NCBI GenBank assembly: GCA_026129185.1
Contig: JAHCIO010000006.1
Coordinates: 1 to 64,000, forward strand
Reading direction: 5' to 3'
Source: Promineifilum sp019695075
GTDB taxonomy: Bacteria; Chloroflexota; Anaerolineae; Promineifilales; Promineifilaceae
DNA length: 64,000 nucleotides
Below the pieces are notes generated by a model. The model saw only the letters and a list, made by a program, of their open reading frames with translations, was not told where the DNA came from and made no database searches. Made by a program: the position numbers and the translations under genes. Below, one piece after another: positions 1 to 7,480 of this stretch (position 1 is the first letter of the stretch; the number at the start of each line of letters is the position of its first letter).

Positions 1-11
1 GTTAAACAAAC

Positions 12-176
12 ATGGCAAAGAAGGCCGTTCGCACTCACATCACCCTGGCGTGTACGGAGTGCAAAGAGCGCAACTACATCTCTGAGAAGAATCGGCGGAA
101 CGACCCGAGTCGCATCGAGTTGAATAAGTTCTGCCCGCGTTGCCGCTGCGTGCGGCTGCACCGCGAAACAAGATAG
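12..176 (+). CDS. rpmG: 50S ribosomal protein L33
   Basis: A 54-residue protein matching the full length of L33, a small zinc-ribbon protein of the large ribosomal subunit. The sequence begins MAKKAVRTHITLACTEC and has two CxxC pairs (CTEC near residue 14 and CPRC near residue 42), so this is the zinc-binding C+ form. It is too short for many gene callers. The start is the first ATG after an A-rich leader; any RBS lies mostly outside the window. Its place before tRNA-Trp and secE-nusG is a common bacterial order, often with tuf upstream. Confidence 0.95.
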   Translation: MAKKAVRTHITLACTECKERNYISEKNRRNDPSRIELNKFCPRCRCVRLHRETR

Positions 177-178
177 TT

Positions 179-268
179 CGTCAGTTGTCAGTGATCAGTA
201 GTCAGTATTCAGTGGGTCAGTTAACCGATTTCATCTCTGGATACTGGATACTGATTACTGACAACTTC
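179..268. repeat. Heptanucleotide repeat, two opposed arms
   Basis: The left arm is a run of TCAGT-based 7-mers and the right arm a run of CTGGATA/CTGATTA 7-mers. GTTGTCAGT at 184-192 is the exact reverse complement of ACTGACAAC at 257-265, so the element can fold into a long hairpin. It fills the gap between rpmG and tRNA-Trp. Same family as the repeats near 1771, 23327, 36596, 38487, 43704 and 50673. Confidence 0.85.
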
Positions 269-271
269 TGT

Positions 272-344
272 AGGGGGTTAGCTCAATTGGCAGAGCGACG
301 GTCTCCAAAACCGTAGGCTGCGGGTTCGATTCCTGCACCCCCTG
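272..344 (+). tRNA. tRNA-Trp (anticodon CCA)
   Basis: A 73-nt cloverleaf. The acceptor stem pairs AGGGGGT (272-278) with ACCCCCT (337-343), with G344 as discriminator. The anticodon stem is ACGGT/ACCGT with loop CTCCAAA, giving anticodon CCA at 305-307. The T-loop GGTTCGATTCC is canonical. CCA is not encoded. A Trp tRNA just before secE-nusG is a frequent arrangement. Confidence 0.97.
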
Positions 345-370
345 TAGGGCAGGTCGGTGACCTGCCTTTT
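344..370 (+). terminator. Intrinsic terminator formed by a GTAG REP-like hairpin
   Basis: GTAG (344-347) is followed by an 8-bp perfect stem GGCAGGTC/GACCTGCC with a GGT loop and then TTTT. It begins on the tRNA discriminator base, so it should end tRNA-Trp transcripts. It is also one of four 23-nt GTAG-hairpin elements in the window (see 6609, 22785 and 22821). Confidence 0.85.
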
Positions 371-430
371 GCAAGAGTGGGCCGGCCGTGGAGCCGGCCT
401 TCTCCAGGCTACCGAGAGGACAGATCAAAC

Positions 431-664
431 GTGGCGAAGAAAGAAGAAGCGGCGGTTGTGCCGCAAGAAAATGCGATTAGCCGCTATCTCCGCGAGACCC
501 GCGGCGAGCTGCGCAAGGTCACCTGGCCGACACGCGACGAGGCCCAGCGCCTGACCGCCGTCGTCCTCGGTGTGACGGCCGCCTTCGCCGCCTTCCTGTG
601 GGTGGTGGACGCTCTGTTTTCGAACTCCATCGAGTTTCTTATCCAGCGGATGCTAGGTCTGTAA
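431..664 (+). CDS. secE: Preprotein translocase subunit SecE
   Basis: A 77-residue single-span SecE, the small membrane subunit of the SecYEG channel. The conserved cytoplasmic helix (RYLRETRGELRKVTWPT, about residues 16-32) precedes one transmembrane helix (about 38-60). The GTG at 431 is preferred because GAGAGGA lies about 10 nt upstream and the resulting length fits the family; an in-frame ATG further upstream would add a non-conserved tail that overlaps the region after the tRNA terminator. nusG follows after 14 nt, the usual secE-nusG unit. Confidence 0.93.
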   Translation: MAKKEEAAVVPQENAISRYLRETRGELRKVTWPTRDEAQRLTAVVLGVTAAFAAFLWVVDALFSNSIEFLIQRMLGL

Positions 665-678
665 AGCAGTTAATCCCC

Positions 679-1272
679 ATGGATAACCAGAACAATCGGT
701 TGGACGACACGCAGGATTTGCTGAGCGACGACGACGCCGTGCAGGCCGACGGCCGCGCGTGGTACGTCATCCACTGCTACTCGGGCTACGAGAACAAGGT
801 TCGCCACAGCATCGAGCAGCGCATCGAGACGATGGGGATGCAGGATTTCATCTTCGATGTCGTCGTGCCGACCGAGGAAGAGATCGAGATCAAGGAAGGC
901 AAGCGCCGCACCGTCGAGCGCCGCGTCTTCCCCGGCTACATCCTCGTCCAGATGATCCTGACCGAGGAGTCCTGGTACGTCGTGCGCAACACGCCCGGCG
1001 TGACCGGCTTCGTCGGCATGGGCAACGACCCGACGCCCCTGCGCGCCGACGAAGTGGCCAAGATCATGAACCGTATGGAGGCCGAAGCGCCCAAGGTGAA
1101 ATTCGACTTCCAGCGCGGCGAGAAGGTGCGCATCGGCACCGGGCCGTTCGCCGACTTCATCGGCACGGTCTCCGACATCGACGCCGAGCGCGCCAAGGTG
1201 CGGGTGATGGTGTCGTTCTTCGGCCGCGAGACGCCGGTCGAACTCGACTTCCTGCACGTGGAAAAGGTATAG
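679..1272 (+). CDS. nusG: Transcription termination/antitermination protein NusG
   Basis: A 197-residue NusG, which binds RNA polymerase and couples it to Rho or the ribosome. The NGN domain begins at AWYVIHCYSGYENKV (about residue 28) and contains VFPGYILVQM; the C-terminal KOW domain carries GEKVRIGTGPFADFIGTV. An acidic N-terminal extension of about 25 residues (rich in D/N/Q) precedes NGN. The ATG at 679 starts just after secE. The remaining gap to rplK is about 70 nt with a good RBS for L11. Confidence 0.95.
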   Translation: MDNQNNRLDDTQDLLSDDDAVQADGRAWYVIHCYSGYENKVRHSIEQRIETMGMQDFIFDVVVPTEEEIEIKEGKRRTVERRVFPGYILVQMILTEESWYVVRNTPGVTGFVGMGNDPTPLRADEVAKIMNRMEAEAPKVKFDFQRGEKVRIGTGPFADFIGTVSDIDAERAKVRVMVSFFGRETPVELDFLHVEKV

Positions 1273-1344
1273 AGCAGCCGCCTCTGGCGCGGCGCAAGCG
1301 GAGGAGCCTGCTGCGGCGGGCGCTTGGACTCCAGGAGTAAAACG

Positions 1345-1770
1345 ATGGCAAAGAAGATCAAGGCAGTTGTCAAAATCCAGATTCAGGCCGGCAAGGCCAA
1401 CCCCGCCCCGCCGATTGGTACGGCGCTCGGTCCCCAGGGCGTGAATCTGATGCAGTTCTGCAAGGAATATAACGCGCGCACCGCGGCGATGGTCGGCCAG
1501 ATCGTCCCCGCGGAGATCACCGTCTTCCAGGACGGCAGCTTCACCTTCGTGCTGAAGACGCCGCCGGCGGCCGACCTCATCAAGAAGGCGGCCGGCGTTG
1601 GCCGCGGCTCGGCCGTGCCCAACCGCGACAAGGTTGGCAGCATCACCCAGAAGCAGCTGCGCGAGATCGCCGAGCAGAAGATGAAAGACCTCAACGCCCG
1701 CGATGTCGAGGCGGCGATGGCAATCGTCGCCGGCACGGCCCGGAGTATGGGGATCACTGTTACGGAGTAA
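1345..1770 (+). CDS. rplK: 50S ribosomal protein L11
   Basis: A 141-residue protein, the standard length for L11, which binds the GTPase-associated centre of 23S rRNA. The N-terminal signature (KIQIQAGKANPAPPIGTALG) and the C-terminal rRNA-binding domain with TPPAADLIKKAAG are both present. CCAGGAG sits just upstream of the ATG. Unusually, the next gene rplA is 226 nt away because a heptanucleotide repeat lies between two genes that are normally tightly coupled. Confidence 0.97.
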   Translation: MAKKIKAVVKIQIQAGKANPAPPIGTALGPQGVNLMQFCKEYNARTAAMVGQIVPAEITVFQDGSFTFVLKTPPAADLIKKAAGVGRGSAVPNRDKVGSITQKQLREIAEQKMKDLNARDVEAAMAIVAGTARSMGITVTE

Positions 1771-1931
1771 GCAGTAGCCAGTAAGCAGTGCCCAGTAAGC
1801 AGTATCCAGTAAGCAGTGAGCAGTATCCAGTAAGCAGTGAGCAGATTGAATGCTGATCACCGAATAACTGAATACTAAAATACAGGATACTGGACACTGG
1901 ATACTGGACACTGAACACTGGATACTGAAAA
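1771..1931. repeat. Heptanucleotide repeat between rplK and rplA
   Basis: The left arm holds about ten CAGTNNN heptamers (CAGTAAG, CAGTATC, CAGTGAG); the right arm holds CTGGATA/CTGGACA/CTGAACA heptamers. CAGTATCCAGT in the left arm (from 1800 and from 1821) is the exact reverse complement of ACTGGATACTG at 1896-1906 and 1917-1927, so a long RNA hairpin could form within the L11-L1 mRNA. Confidence 0.88.
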
Positions 1932-1996
1932 GTGGGAGAACGACTGAAGAAGCGTTCGCCAAGGCGACCAAGGTCGCCAGACCACAAGGAGCAATC

Positions 1997-2698
1997 ATGC
2001 CAAAACGAGGACGTAAGTACGTAGAGGCGGCGGCCAAGATCGACCGCAGCAAGCTCTACAGCCGCGAGGAGGCCGTCAAGCTCATCAAAGAGACGGCGAC
2101 GACCAACTTCGACCCGACGGTCGAGGTGCATATGCGCCTGGGCGTCGACCCGCGCCACGCCGACCAGCAGGTCCGTGACGTGGTCGTGCTGCCCAACGGC
2201 CTTGGCAAGACGGTGCGTGTGCTCGTCTTCGCCGAGGGCGAAGACGCGACGACGGCCCGCGACGCCGGCGCCGACATCATCGCCGATGATGAGGTCATCA
2301 AGCGCATTCAGGAAGGCTGGACGGAGTTCGACGTGGCCATCGCCGTGCCGTCGATGATGGGCAAGGTCGGCCGTCTGGGCCGCGTGCTCGGCCCGCGCGG
2401 CCTGATGCCCAACCCGCGCGCGGGCACGGTCGCCCCGGCCGCGGATCTGCCTCGCCTGATCGACGAGGCCAAGGCCGGCCGTGTGGAGTTTCGCGTCGAT
2501 AAGACCTCCAACATCCACGCGCCGATCGGCAAGGCCAGCTTCAGCCAGGAGCAATTGAACGAGAACTTGACTGCCTTCATCGGCGCCGTCAAGCGCGCCC
2601 GCCCGGCCGCGGCCAAGGGCACGTATATCCAGAAGATCACGGTCGCCAACACGATGGGGCCTGGCATTCGCCTCGACCCGGTGGAGGCCGCGCTCTAA
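1997..2698 (+). CDS. rplA: 50S ribosomal protein L1
   Basis: A 233-residue L1, the ribosomal stalk protein that helps release deacylated tRNA; in many bacteria it also represses its own operon. Typical family features are MPKRGRKYVEAAAKID at the N-terminus, the GKVGRLGRVLGPRGLMPNPR motif (about residues 119-138) and FRVDKTSNIHAPIGK. AAGGAG sits 7-8 nt before the ATG. The heptanucleotide repeat upstream separates it from rplK. Confidence 0.97.
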   Translation: MPKRGRKYVEAAAKIDRSKLYSREEAVKLIKETATTNFDPTVEVHMRLGVDPRHADQQVRDVVVLPNGLGKTVRVLVFAEGEDATTARDAGADIIADDEVIKRIQEGWTEFDVAIAVPSMMGKVGRLGRVLGPRGLMPNPRAGTVAPAADLPRLIDEAKAGRVEFRVDKTSNIHAPIGKASFSQEQLNENLTAFIGAVKRARPAAAKGTYIQKITVANTMGPGIRLDPVEAAL

Positions 2699-2714
2699 AC
2701 GCACGTCAACAACA

Positions 2715-2787
2715 ACCGTAGTCTCTACCAGAGACAGCCGGCGGGGCGCGCCCCTTAATGTTGCCGGCCGAGGTAGGACACTACAGC
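2715..2787 (+). promoter_or_regulatory. Ribosomal L10 leader RNA (rplJ leader)
   Basis: The spacer before rplJ folds into nested helices: GTAGT (2718-2722) with ACTAC (2780-2784), CTACC (2725-2729) with GGTAG (2772-2776), GCCGGC (2737-2742) with GCCGGC (2763-2768), capped by a GGGG-CGCG-CCCC element. This layout and location match the L10 leader, the autoregulatory binding site for the L10-(L12)n complex. The structure was assigned by hand, not by covariance search. Confidence 0.75.
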
Positions 2788-2827
2788 CAACGCCGGGTGG
2801 CCAACCCCACCCGCCTGACCTGTAAAG

Positions 2828-2863
2828 TCCTCCTATCGGCCGCGCCGGTACGGAGGATTTTTT
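2828..2863 (+). terminator. Attenuator hairpin before rplJ
   Basis: TCCTCC (2828-2833) pairs with GGAGGA (2852-2857), and inside it TATCGGC pairs with GCCGGTA around a CGC loop, leaving C2851 bulged. Six T residues follow at once. The hairpin lies between the L10 leader and the rplJ RBS, so it is well placed to attenuate rplJL when L10 binds the leader. Confidence 0.82.
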
Positions 2864-2885
2864 CTTGCAGAGGAGGTGAAAACCT

Positions 2886-3437
2886 TTGGCAATCGACAAG
2901 AAACGCAAGGATGAGTTGGTAACGGAGTATCGCGACCTGCTCGAGCGCAGTTCGGCCATTTTCCTGACCCGCTACGGCGGCATGACCGTCAAGGAAATGG
3001 AAGCGCTGCGGCTGAAGATCGGCGAGGCCAACGGGCAGATCAACGTGACCAAGAACACGCTGCTCGGTATCGCCCTGGAGCAGACCGACCACGTGCCGCC
3101 CAGCGAGCTGCTGAACGGTCAGGTAGCGACGAGCTTCGCCCTGGGCGAGGCCCCGGCGCTGGCCAAGGTGCTGGTCGACCAGGCCAAGGCCAACGACAAG
3201 CTCAAGATCGTCGGCGGCATGCTCGGCAATCGCGTGCTGACCCCGAAAGAGGTCGAATCGCTGGCCACGCTGCCCTCGCTCGACCAACTCCGCGCCCAGA
3301 TTCTGGGCCTGATCAACGCGCCCGCGCAGGGCATCGTCTCGGCCGTCACCAACGGCGTGCGCCAGGTCGTCAACGTCCTGGACGCCTACGCCAAGAAGGA
3401 CGAGAACGCCGCCGCGCCGGACGCCGCCGCGGCCTGA
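2886..3437 (+). CDS. rplJ: 50S ribosomal protein L10
   Basis: A 183-residue L10, the base of the L7/L12 stalk. The N-terminal rRNA/L11-contact domain has KDELVTEYRDLLERSSAIFLT and the C-terminal helix region binds L12 dimers; an alanine-rich tail ends the protein. The start is TTG: a near-perfect AGGAGGTG ends 7 nt upstream and translation from there gives the family N-terminus. The mRNA begins with an L10 leader and a terminator-like hairpin, suggesting feedback control. rplL follows after an 83-nt spacer. Confidence 0.96.
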   Translation: MAIDKKRKDELVTEYRDLLERSSAIFLTRYGGMTVKEMEALRLKIGEANGQINVTKNTLLGIALEQTDHVPPSELLNGQVATSFALGEAPALAKVLVDQAKANDKLKIVGGMLGNRVLTPKEVESLATLPSLDQLRAQILGLINAPAQGIVSAVTNGVRQVVNVLDAYAKKDENAAAPDAAAA

Positions 3438-3520
3438 CGGGCTGTGGCTCATCTTATCAATCGACAACACGAGACGGACACACGTCCGCGCGATAAGCAG
3501 ACTAGGAGTGATATAAGACA

Positions 3521-3913
3521 ATGGCAGATTTGGACAAGATCGTACAGGAACTGAGCGGCCTGACCCTGTTGGAAGCGGCCGAACTGACCAAGAAGCTGGA
3601 AGAGGCGTGGGGCGTCAGCGCCGCTGCGCCGATGGCCATGGGCATGATGCCGGGCATGATGGCCGGCGGTGGCGCCGCCGCGCCGGCCGAGGAAGTCGAG
3701 GAGCAGACGGAGTTCTCCGTGAAGCTGAAGGACATCGGCCCGAAGAAGATCGAGGTCATCAAGGCCGTGCGCACGCTGACCAACCTGGGCCTGAAGGAAG
3801 CCAAGGACGCCGTCGAAGGCCTGAACGTCATTTTGGAAGCTGTGACCAAGGAACAGGCGGCCGACGCCAAGAAGGCCCTCGAAGAGGCCGGCGCCGTCGT
3901 CGAGGTCAAGTAG
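3521..3913 (+). CDS. rplL: 50S ribosomal protein L7/L12
   Basis: A 130-residue L7/L12, the multi-copy stalk protein that recruits translation factors. The N-terminal dimerisation helices (residues 1-33), a flexible Met/Gly/Ala hinge (residues 40-60: MAMGMMPGMMAGGGAAAPA) and the globular C-terminal domain with GPKKIEVIKAVR and LGLKEAKDAVEG are all clear. AGGAG precedes the ATG. A strong terminator follows, so the usual rplJL-rpoBC continuation is absent here. Confidence 0.97.
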   Translation: MADLDKIVQELSGLTLLEAAELTKKLEEAWGVSAAAPMAMGMMPGMMAGGGAAAPAEEVEEQTEFSVKLKDIGPKKIEVIKAVRTLTNLGLKEAKDAVEGLNVILEAVTKEQAADAKKALEEAGAVVEVK

Positions 3914-3939
3914 TTCCGACTCTGTACGAGTCTTTGACG

Positions 3940-3978
3940 AAGAGACCGGTATACTTCCGTGTAGACCGGTCTCTTTTT
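3940..3978 (+). terminator. Intrinsic terminator after rplL
   Basis: AAGAGACCGGT and ACCGGTCTCTT form an 11-bp perfect stem with a 14-nt loop, running into a T tract at 3974-3978. It closes the ribosomal-protein transcription unit and lies only 8 nt before the start of the next gene, maf. Confidence 0.92.
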
Positions 3979-3986
3979 CATTGGCA

Positions 3987-4664
3987 ATGGACGCCTACCA
4001 CTTCGTTCTGGCCTCACAGTCGCCGCGGCGGCGGCAGTTGCTGCGGCTGCTGGGCTACCCGTTCGAGGTCTATGCCGCCGACGTGGACGAAGATGTCCAC
4101 CTGAGCGCCGGCCCGGCCGACTACGTGCGCCTGACGGCGGCGCAGAAGGCCGAGGCCGCCGCCCACGCTCTGGCCGCCGGCCGGCGCGACCGGCCGACGC
4201 TGCTCATCGCCGCCGACACGACCGTCGCCCTCGACGGGACCATTCTGGCCAAGCCGGCCGATGCCGCCGACGCCCGGCGAATGCTGACGGCGCTGCGCGG
4301 CCGGACGCACGACGTCCACACCGGCCTGTGCGTCGTCGATCTGGCCGACGGTCGCGAGGTGCGCGCCGTACACACCACGACCGTGACCATGCGCGCCTAC
4401 ACCGCGGCGGAGATCGATGCCTACGTGGCCACCGGCGATCCGCTGGACAAGGCCGGGGCGTATGCCATCCAGCACCCCCTCTTCAACCCCGTGGCCGCGC
4501 TCGACGGCTGCTATCTGACCGTCGTCGGGCTGTCACTCTGCGGGTTGATCGCCGCGCTGGCGGCGTTCGGCGTGCCCTGCCGCGCCACACGCGAGTCGCT
4601 GCTGGCGGCCCACGACGGCTACCCCTGTCCCCTGCTGGAGCAGGTCTGGGAGCAATGCCAGTAG
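3987..4664 (+). CDS. maf: Maf-type nucleoside triphosphate pyrophosphatase
   Basis: A 225-residue Maf/HAM1-fold enzyme that hydrolyses non-canonical or pyrimidine NTPs to NMPs and PPi. The N-terminal signature LASQSPRRRQLL, the LIAADTTVALDG catalytic segment (around residue 75) and the KAGAYAIQ motif (about 155) are all present. The ATG gives the family start; a TTG six nt upstream is the alternative. There is no obvious RBS and the rplL terminator ends just before it, so its promoter may overlap that terminator or the message may be nearly leaderless. Confidence 0.92.
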   Translation: MDAYHFVLASQSPRRRQLLRLLGYPFEVYAADVDEDVHLSAGPADYVRLTAAQKAEAAAHALAAGRRDRPTLLIAADTTVALDGTILAKPADAADARRMLTALRGRTHDVHTGLCVVDLADGREVRAVHTTTVTMRAYTAAEIDAYVATGDPLDKAGAYAIQHPLFNPVAALDGCYLTVVGLSLCGLIAALAAFGVPCRATRESLLAAHDGYPCPLLEQVWEQCQ

Positions 4665-4670
4665 GGCCGC

Positions 4671-4698
4671 TTGCCATCCCTCTCAACGACGTTACAAT
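4671..4698 (+). promoter_or_regulatory. Candidate sigma70-type promoter
   Basis: TTGCCA (4671-4676) and TACAAT (4693-4698) are separated by 16 nt, right after the maf stop and 33 nt before the ATG of the next gene, which has its own GGAGAGGG RBS. Confidence 0.5.
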
Positions 4699-4730
4699 CG
4701 CGTCATGATCCGCACCCGGAGAGGGACACC

Positions 4731-5429
4731 ATGACCGCCACCCTGCAAGATGCCATCGCCGCCGTGCGCGCCGGCGAAACGGAGCGCGCCCAACTGCTGG
4801 CCGCCGAAGTCATTCGCGACAACCCCGACGACGCCAACGCCTGGTATCTGCTCAGCCAGATGGTTGACTCGGACGCGCGCCGCGCCATCTACTTGCACAA
4901 GGCATTGGCGCTGGACCCGGAGCACAGCCGCGCCCGGGCCGAGTTCGACGCCCTGCCGACCGCGGCCGTGGCCTCGTTGAGCGGCGCGCCGGCGGTTGAG
5001 CCGGTTGTGGCCGAGATCGTTGAGGCGGAGCCGGTCGAGATAGAACTGGGCGAAGCGGAGCTTGTTGAACTGTGGCCCATTGAGATGGAGGCCGTCGCGG
5101 CAACGGACGTTGGCGTGGCGCCAACGGACGTTGGCGTGACCGCTGAAACCATCGTGGAGAGCGAAGCCACGCCCACAGAGACGACTCCGGAGTGGCTGCG
5201 CCCGCCCAGCCCGGAGCCGGTGGCCGTGGCGGAGAGCGTACCCGCGCCGGTTGTCGTCGCCCCGCGCCCCGCTCCAGCGCCCGCGCCCGCCCCGGTGCGT
5301 CCGCGCCAGACACCCCCGCCCCCGCCGCCTCGCCGCCGCGGCAATGGCGCGCTGACGGCTCTGCTGGTTATCCTGGTGCTGCTGACGCTGGCCGTGCTGG
5401 CCGTGCTGGCCTATCTGTTGCTGGTGTAG
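4731..5429 (+). CDS. TPR-like protein with a C-terminal membrane anchor
   Basis: A 232-residue protein of unknown function. Residues about 1-70 are helical and resemble tetratricopeptide repeats (AGETERAQLLAAEVIRDNPDD, then ANAWYLLSQM and ALALDPEHSRA). The middle is acidic and Glu/Val/Thr-rich, followed by a Pro/Ala-rich stretch with RPRQTPPPPPPRRR. One hydrophobic helix (about 207-230) ends the protein, so it is probably tail-anchored with the TPR part in the cytoplasm. The ATG at 4731 follows GGAGAGGG. It converges on the lipoprotein gene with a 1-nt gap. Such TPR-plus-anchor proteins are common in Chloroflexi, but no function can be assigned. Confidence 0.75.
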   Translation: MTATLQDAIAAVRAGETERAQLLAAEVIRDNPDDANAWYLLSQMVDSDARRAIYLHKALALDPEHSRARAEFDALPTAAVASLSGAPAVEPVVAEIVEAEPVEIELGEAELVELWPIEMEAVAATDVGVAPTDVGVTAETIVESEATPTETTPEWLRPPSPEPVAVAESVPAPVVVAPRPAPAPAPAPVRPRQTPPPPPPRRRGNGALTALLVILVLLTLAVLAVLAYLLLV

Positions 5430-5430
5430 C

Positions 5431-6540
5431 CTAACCGCCAGGCAGCCAGGCGGGCAGATAGCCGCCGGGGGCGACGAGCGTCGCCGTGCCATCAGAGAGG
5501 CGCAGGCTCCACACCTCCGGCTGCGCCGCGGGATCATCGAGGCGGTAGCGCTGGTAGAGCAGCGTGCCGCCGTCGGGCGACCAGGCCGGCGGACCGTGGA
5601 AGATGGCCGCTTCGTCGGTCAGGGCGCGGGCCTCGCTGCCGTCGGGGCGCATCAGCCAGAGTTGGCGACCGGCGGCCGTGTCCGCCGGCGCGCGGCCAAA
5701 GGCGATCCACTGCCCATCGGGCGACCAGGCCGGGGCGCTGTCGTCTACCGGCTGATCGGGGCTGAGCCGTTCGCGTCCTTCCTCCGCCCCTGCCCCGGTC
5801 AGCGCCACGCGATAGAGATAGACCCGTGATGATTCCTGGGCCGCGGATGCTACCAGAGTGATGTCGCTGACGATGACCGCGGCGCTGTCGGGGCTGAAGG
5901 CGGCCGGGCGGCCGACGCGGCTGCTGAGCAAGCGCTGCGCGCCGTCGGCCAGATGATAGACCACGACGCCCTCATCCCCCGGCGACACGTAGCTCAGCCA
6001 GGCCCCATCGGGCGAGAAGCGCGCGCCGTAGCCAATGATCTCGGCGGTCGCCGCCTCCGCGGCCTCCGCGACCACGAGCGGGATGGTCTCGCCGCTGGCC
6101 GGGTCGAGCCACATCAGGCGCGGCGAGCCGAGCACGCCCGCGTCGCTCAGCGGCCGGCGCTCATAGATCAGCCGCGCCCCGTCCGGCGACCAGACCGGCG
6201 CGCTGCACTCCGCCTGCGGGCAGGCCAGCAGTTCGCGGTCGCCGCCGCCATCGGCATCGACCAGCCGCAGCGCCCCGTCGAAACCGTCGAAGACGCTGTA
6301 GACGACGCGGCTACCATCGGGCGCGGCGGCGAAGTCGAGCACGTCGCCGGCCGGTGGCGCGCTCAGGCGGCGGACAGGGCTATCCGCGGCGTCCTGGCGG
6401 TAGAGCTGGGCGCGGCCGGCGTCGTCGGCGCGCAGGAAGAGGACGGGCGGCAACGCCACCCCGCGCGAGCAGCCGCCCAACAGCAGCAGCGCCCCTAGCG
6501 TGATCAGGCCATAGAGCCTGGCCCTTACTCGCATGGACAT
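5431..6540 (-). CDS. Beta-propeller (TolB/PD40-like) lipoprotein
   Basis: A 369-residue exported lipoprotein. The N-terminus has basic residues, a hydrophobic stretch and a lipobox LLGGC, with Cys at about residue 23. The body is built of WD40-like PD40 repeats with the recurring core WSPDGxxL/I (for example VWSPDGARLIYERR, AWSPDGQWIAFGR, AWSPDGGTLLYQR), which form a TolB-type propeller. The start chosen (MSMRVRARLYG) puts the signal peptide at the very N-terminus; longer starts would precede it with an unlikely tail. Probably a surface or extracytoplasmic binding protein; ligand unknown. Confidence 0.85.
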   Translation of the reverse strand: MSMRVRARLYGLITLGALLLLGGCSRGVALPPVLFLRADDAGRAQLYRQDAADSPVRRLSAPPAGDVLDFAAAPDGSRVVYSVFDGFDGALRLVDADGGGDRELLACPQAECSAPVWSPDGARLIYERRPLSDAGVLGSPRLMWLDPASGETIPLVVAEAAEAATAEIIGYGARFSPDGAWLSYVSPGDEGVVVYHLADGAQRLLSSRVGRPAAFSPDSAAVIVSDITLVASAAQESSRVYLYRVALTGAGAEEGRERLSPDQPVDDSAPAWSPDGQWIAFGRAPADTAAGRQLWLMRPDGSEARALTDEAAIFHGPPAWSPDGGTLLYQRYRLDDPAAQPEVWSLRLSDGTATLVAPGGYLPAWLPGG

Positions 6541-6608
6541 ACGGCAATCGTAGCCGTTGCGGCCACGAACGCCAAGCGGCGCGGCCGGCGACGACAGCCT
6601 GATGGCCC

Positions 6609-6631
6609 GTAGCACAGCCTGTCAGGCTGTG
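6609..6631 (+). repeat. REP-like element (GTAG foot, 8-3-8 hairpin)
   Basis: GTAG is followed by CACAGCCT, loop GTC and AGGCTGTG, a perfect 8-bp stem. Same 23-nt architecture as the elements at 344, 22785 and 22821. It lies in the 167-nt gap between the lipoprotein gene and phoU. Confidence 0.7.
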
Positions 6632-6707
6632 ACCGGCGCTCAGCCGTCCTGGCCGTCGGCCGCGCCGGCCATACGCCGGCGGAGGCGCGCCGTCATGATG
6701 CGCATGG

Positions 6708-7388
6708 CTATTGGGGCGGCGCTTCGTATTCGCCCATGCTCATCTCGTGATAGACGCCGGTGACCATGTAGACGACCCACTCGCAAATGTTGATGGTGCG
6801 GTCGGCCGAGCGCTCCAGGTTGTGCAGCGCCCACTCCAGCTGATTGGAATGGCTGATGGCCTGCGGCTGGTTGGCGGCATAGGCCAGGATGTCGGCGTAG
6901 AGTTGGTTGAAGAGGGCATCGACGACGTCGTCCATGGCCGGCACGCGCTGGGCCAAGTCCCTGTCGCGGTCAACAAATGCTTTGAGCGACAGGTGCAGCA
7001 TCTCGCGCGCCGTCTCGGCCATTTCGGGCATGTGGGCGACGAAGGCCGGCAGGATCGGCGTCGCCCCGATATTGAGGCTGATCTTGCCGATGCCCTTGAT
7101 GTAGTCGTGAATGCGTTCCAGCTCGCCGACGATCTCCATCACCGCCCCGATCAGGCGCAGGTCGCCGGCCAGCGGCTGCTGCTTGGCGATCAGCGTCAGG
7201 GCGTCGAGACCGATCTGGATGCGGCGCTCGTTGATGGAGGTATCGGCGGCGATCATCTGGGCGGCGGTGTAGGCATCGCGCTCCACAAACGCGGTCGTGA
7301 CGCGGGTGAGGTGCTCTTCGACCTCGCTGCCCATGCGGAGGATCTCGGCCTGTAGCCGCTGCAATTCGCGGTCGAATGATTGTCGCAT
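6708..7388 (-). CDS. phoU: Phosphate transport system regulatory protein PhoU
   Basis: A 226-residue PhoU with two three-helix-bundle repeats. PhoU links the PstSCAB transporter to the PhoR kinase and represses the Pho regulon when phosphate is plentiful. It begins MRQSFDRELQRLQAEILRMG, and the repeat signatures with D/E-rich metal-site helices (RRIQIGLDALTLIAKQQPLAGDLR; LEWALHNLERSADRTINICE) are present. GGAGGCGACTAC directly before the ATG decides the start over one seven codons upstream. It is the last gene of the pst operon. A 23-bp tandem duplication separates it from pstB. Confidence 0.95.
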   Translation of the reverse strand: MRQSFDRELQRLQAEILRMGSEVEEHLTRVTTAFVERDAYTAAQMIAADTSINERRIQIGLDALTLIAKQQPLAGDLRLIGAVMEIVGELERIHDYIKGIGKISLNIGATPILPAFVAHMPEMAETAREMLHLSLKAFVDRDRDLAQRVPAMDDVVDALFNQLYADILAYAANQPQAISHSNQLEWALHNLERSADRTINICEWVVYMVTGVYHEMSMGEYEAPPQ

Positions 7389-7416
7389 GTAGTCGCCTCC
7401 TGGGTGCAATGACGCT

Positions 7417-7480
7417 TAGCCGAAGCGGCCGGTGGCACCTAGCCGAAGCGGCCGGTGGCACCTAGCCGAAGCGGCCGGTG
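7417..7480. repeat. 23-bp tandem duplication of the pstB 3' end
   Basis: TAGCCGAAGCGGCCGGTGGC plus ACC occurs at 7417-7439 and 7440-7462, and the first 18 nt recur at 7463-7480, where they are the last codons and stop of pstB. On the minus strand each copy encodes the pstB tail (TGRFG-stop), so the copies arose by tandem duplication of the gene end into the pstB-phoU spacer. Confidence 0.93.

Noticed and set aside
670..2052. A 460-codon minus-strand frame across nusG-rplK-rplA
   Set aside because: Antisense to three ribosomal or transcription genes, its first part being translated heptamer repeats.
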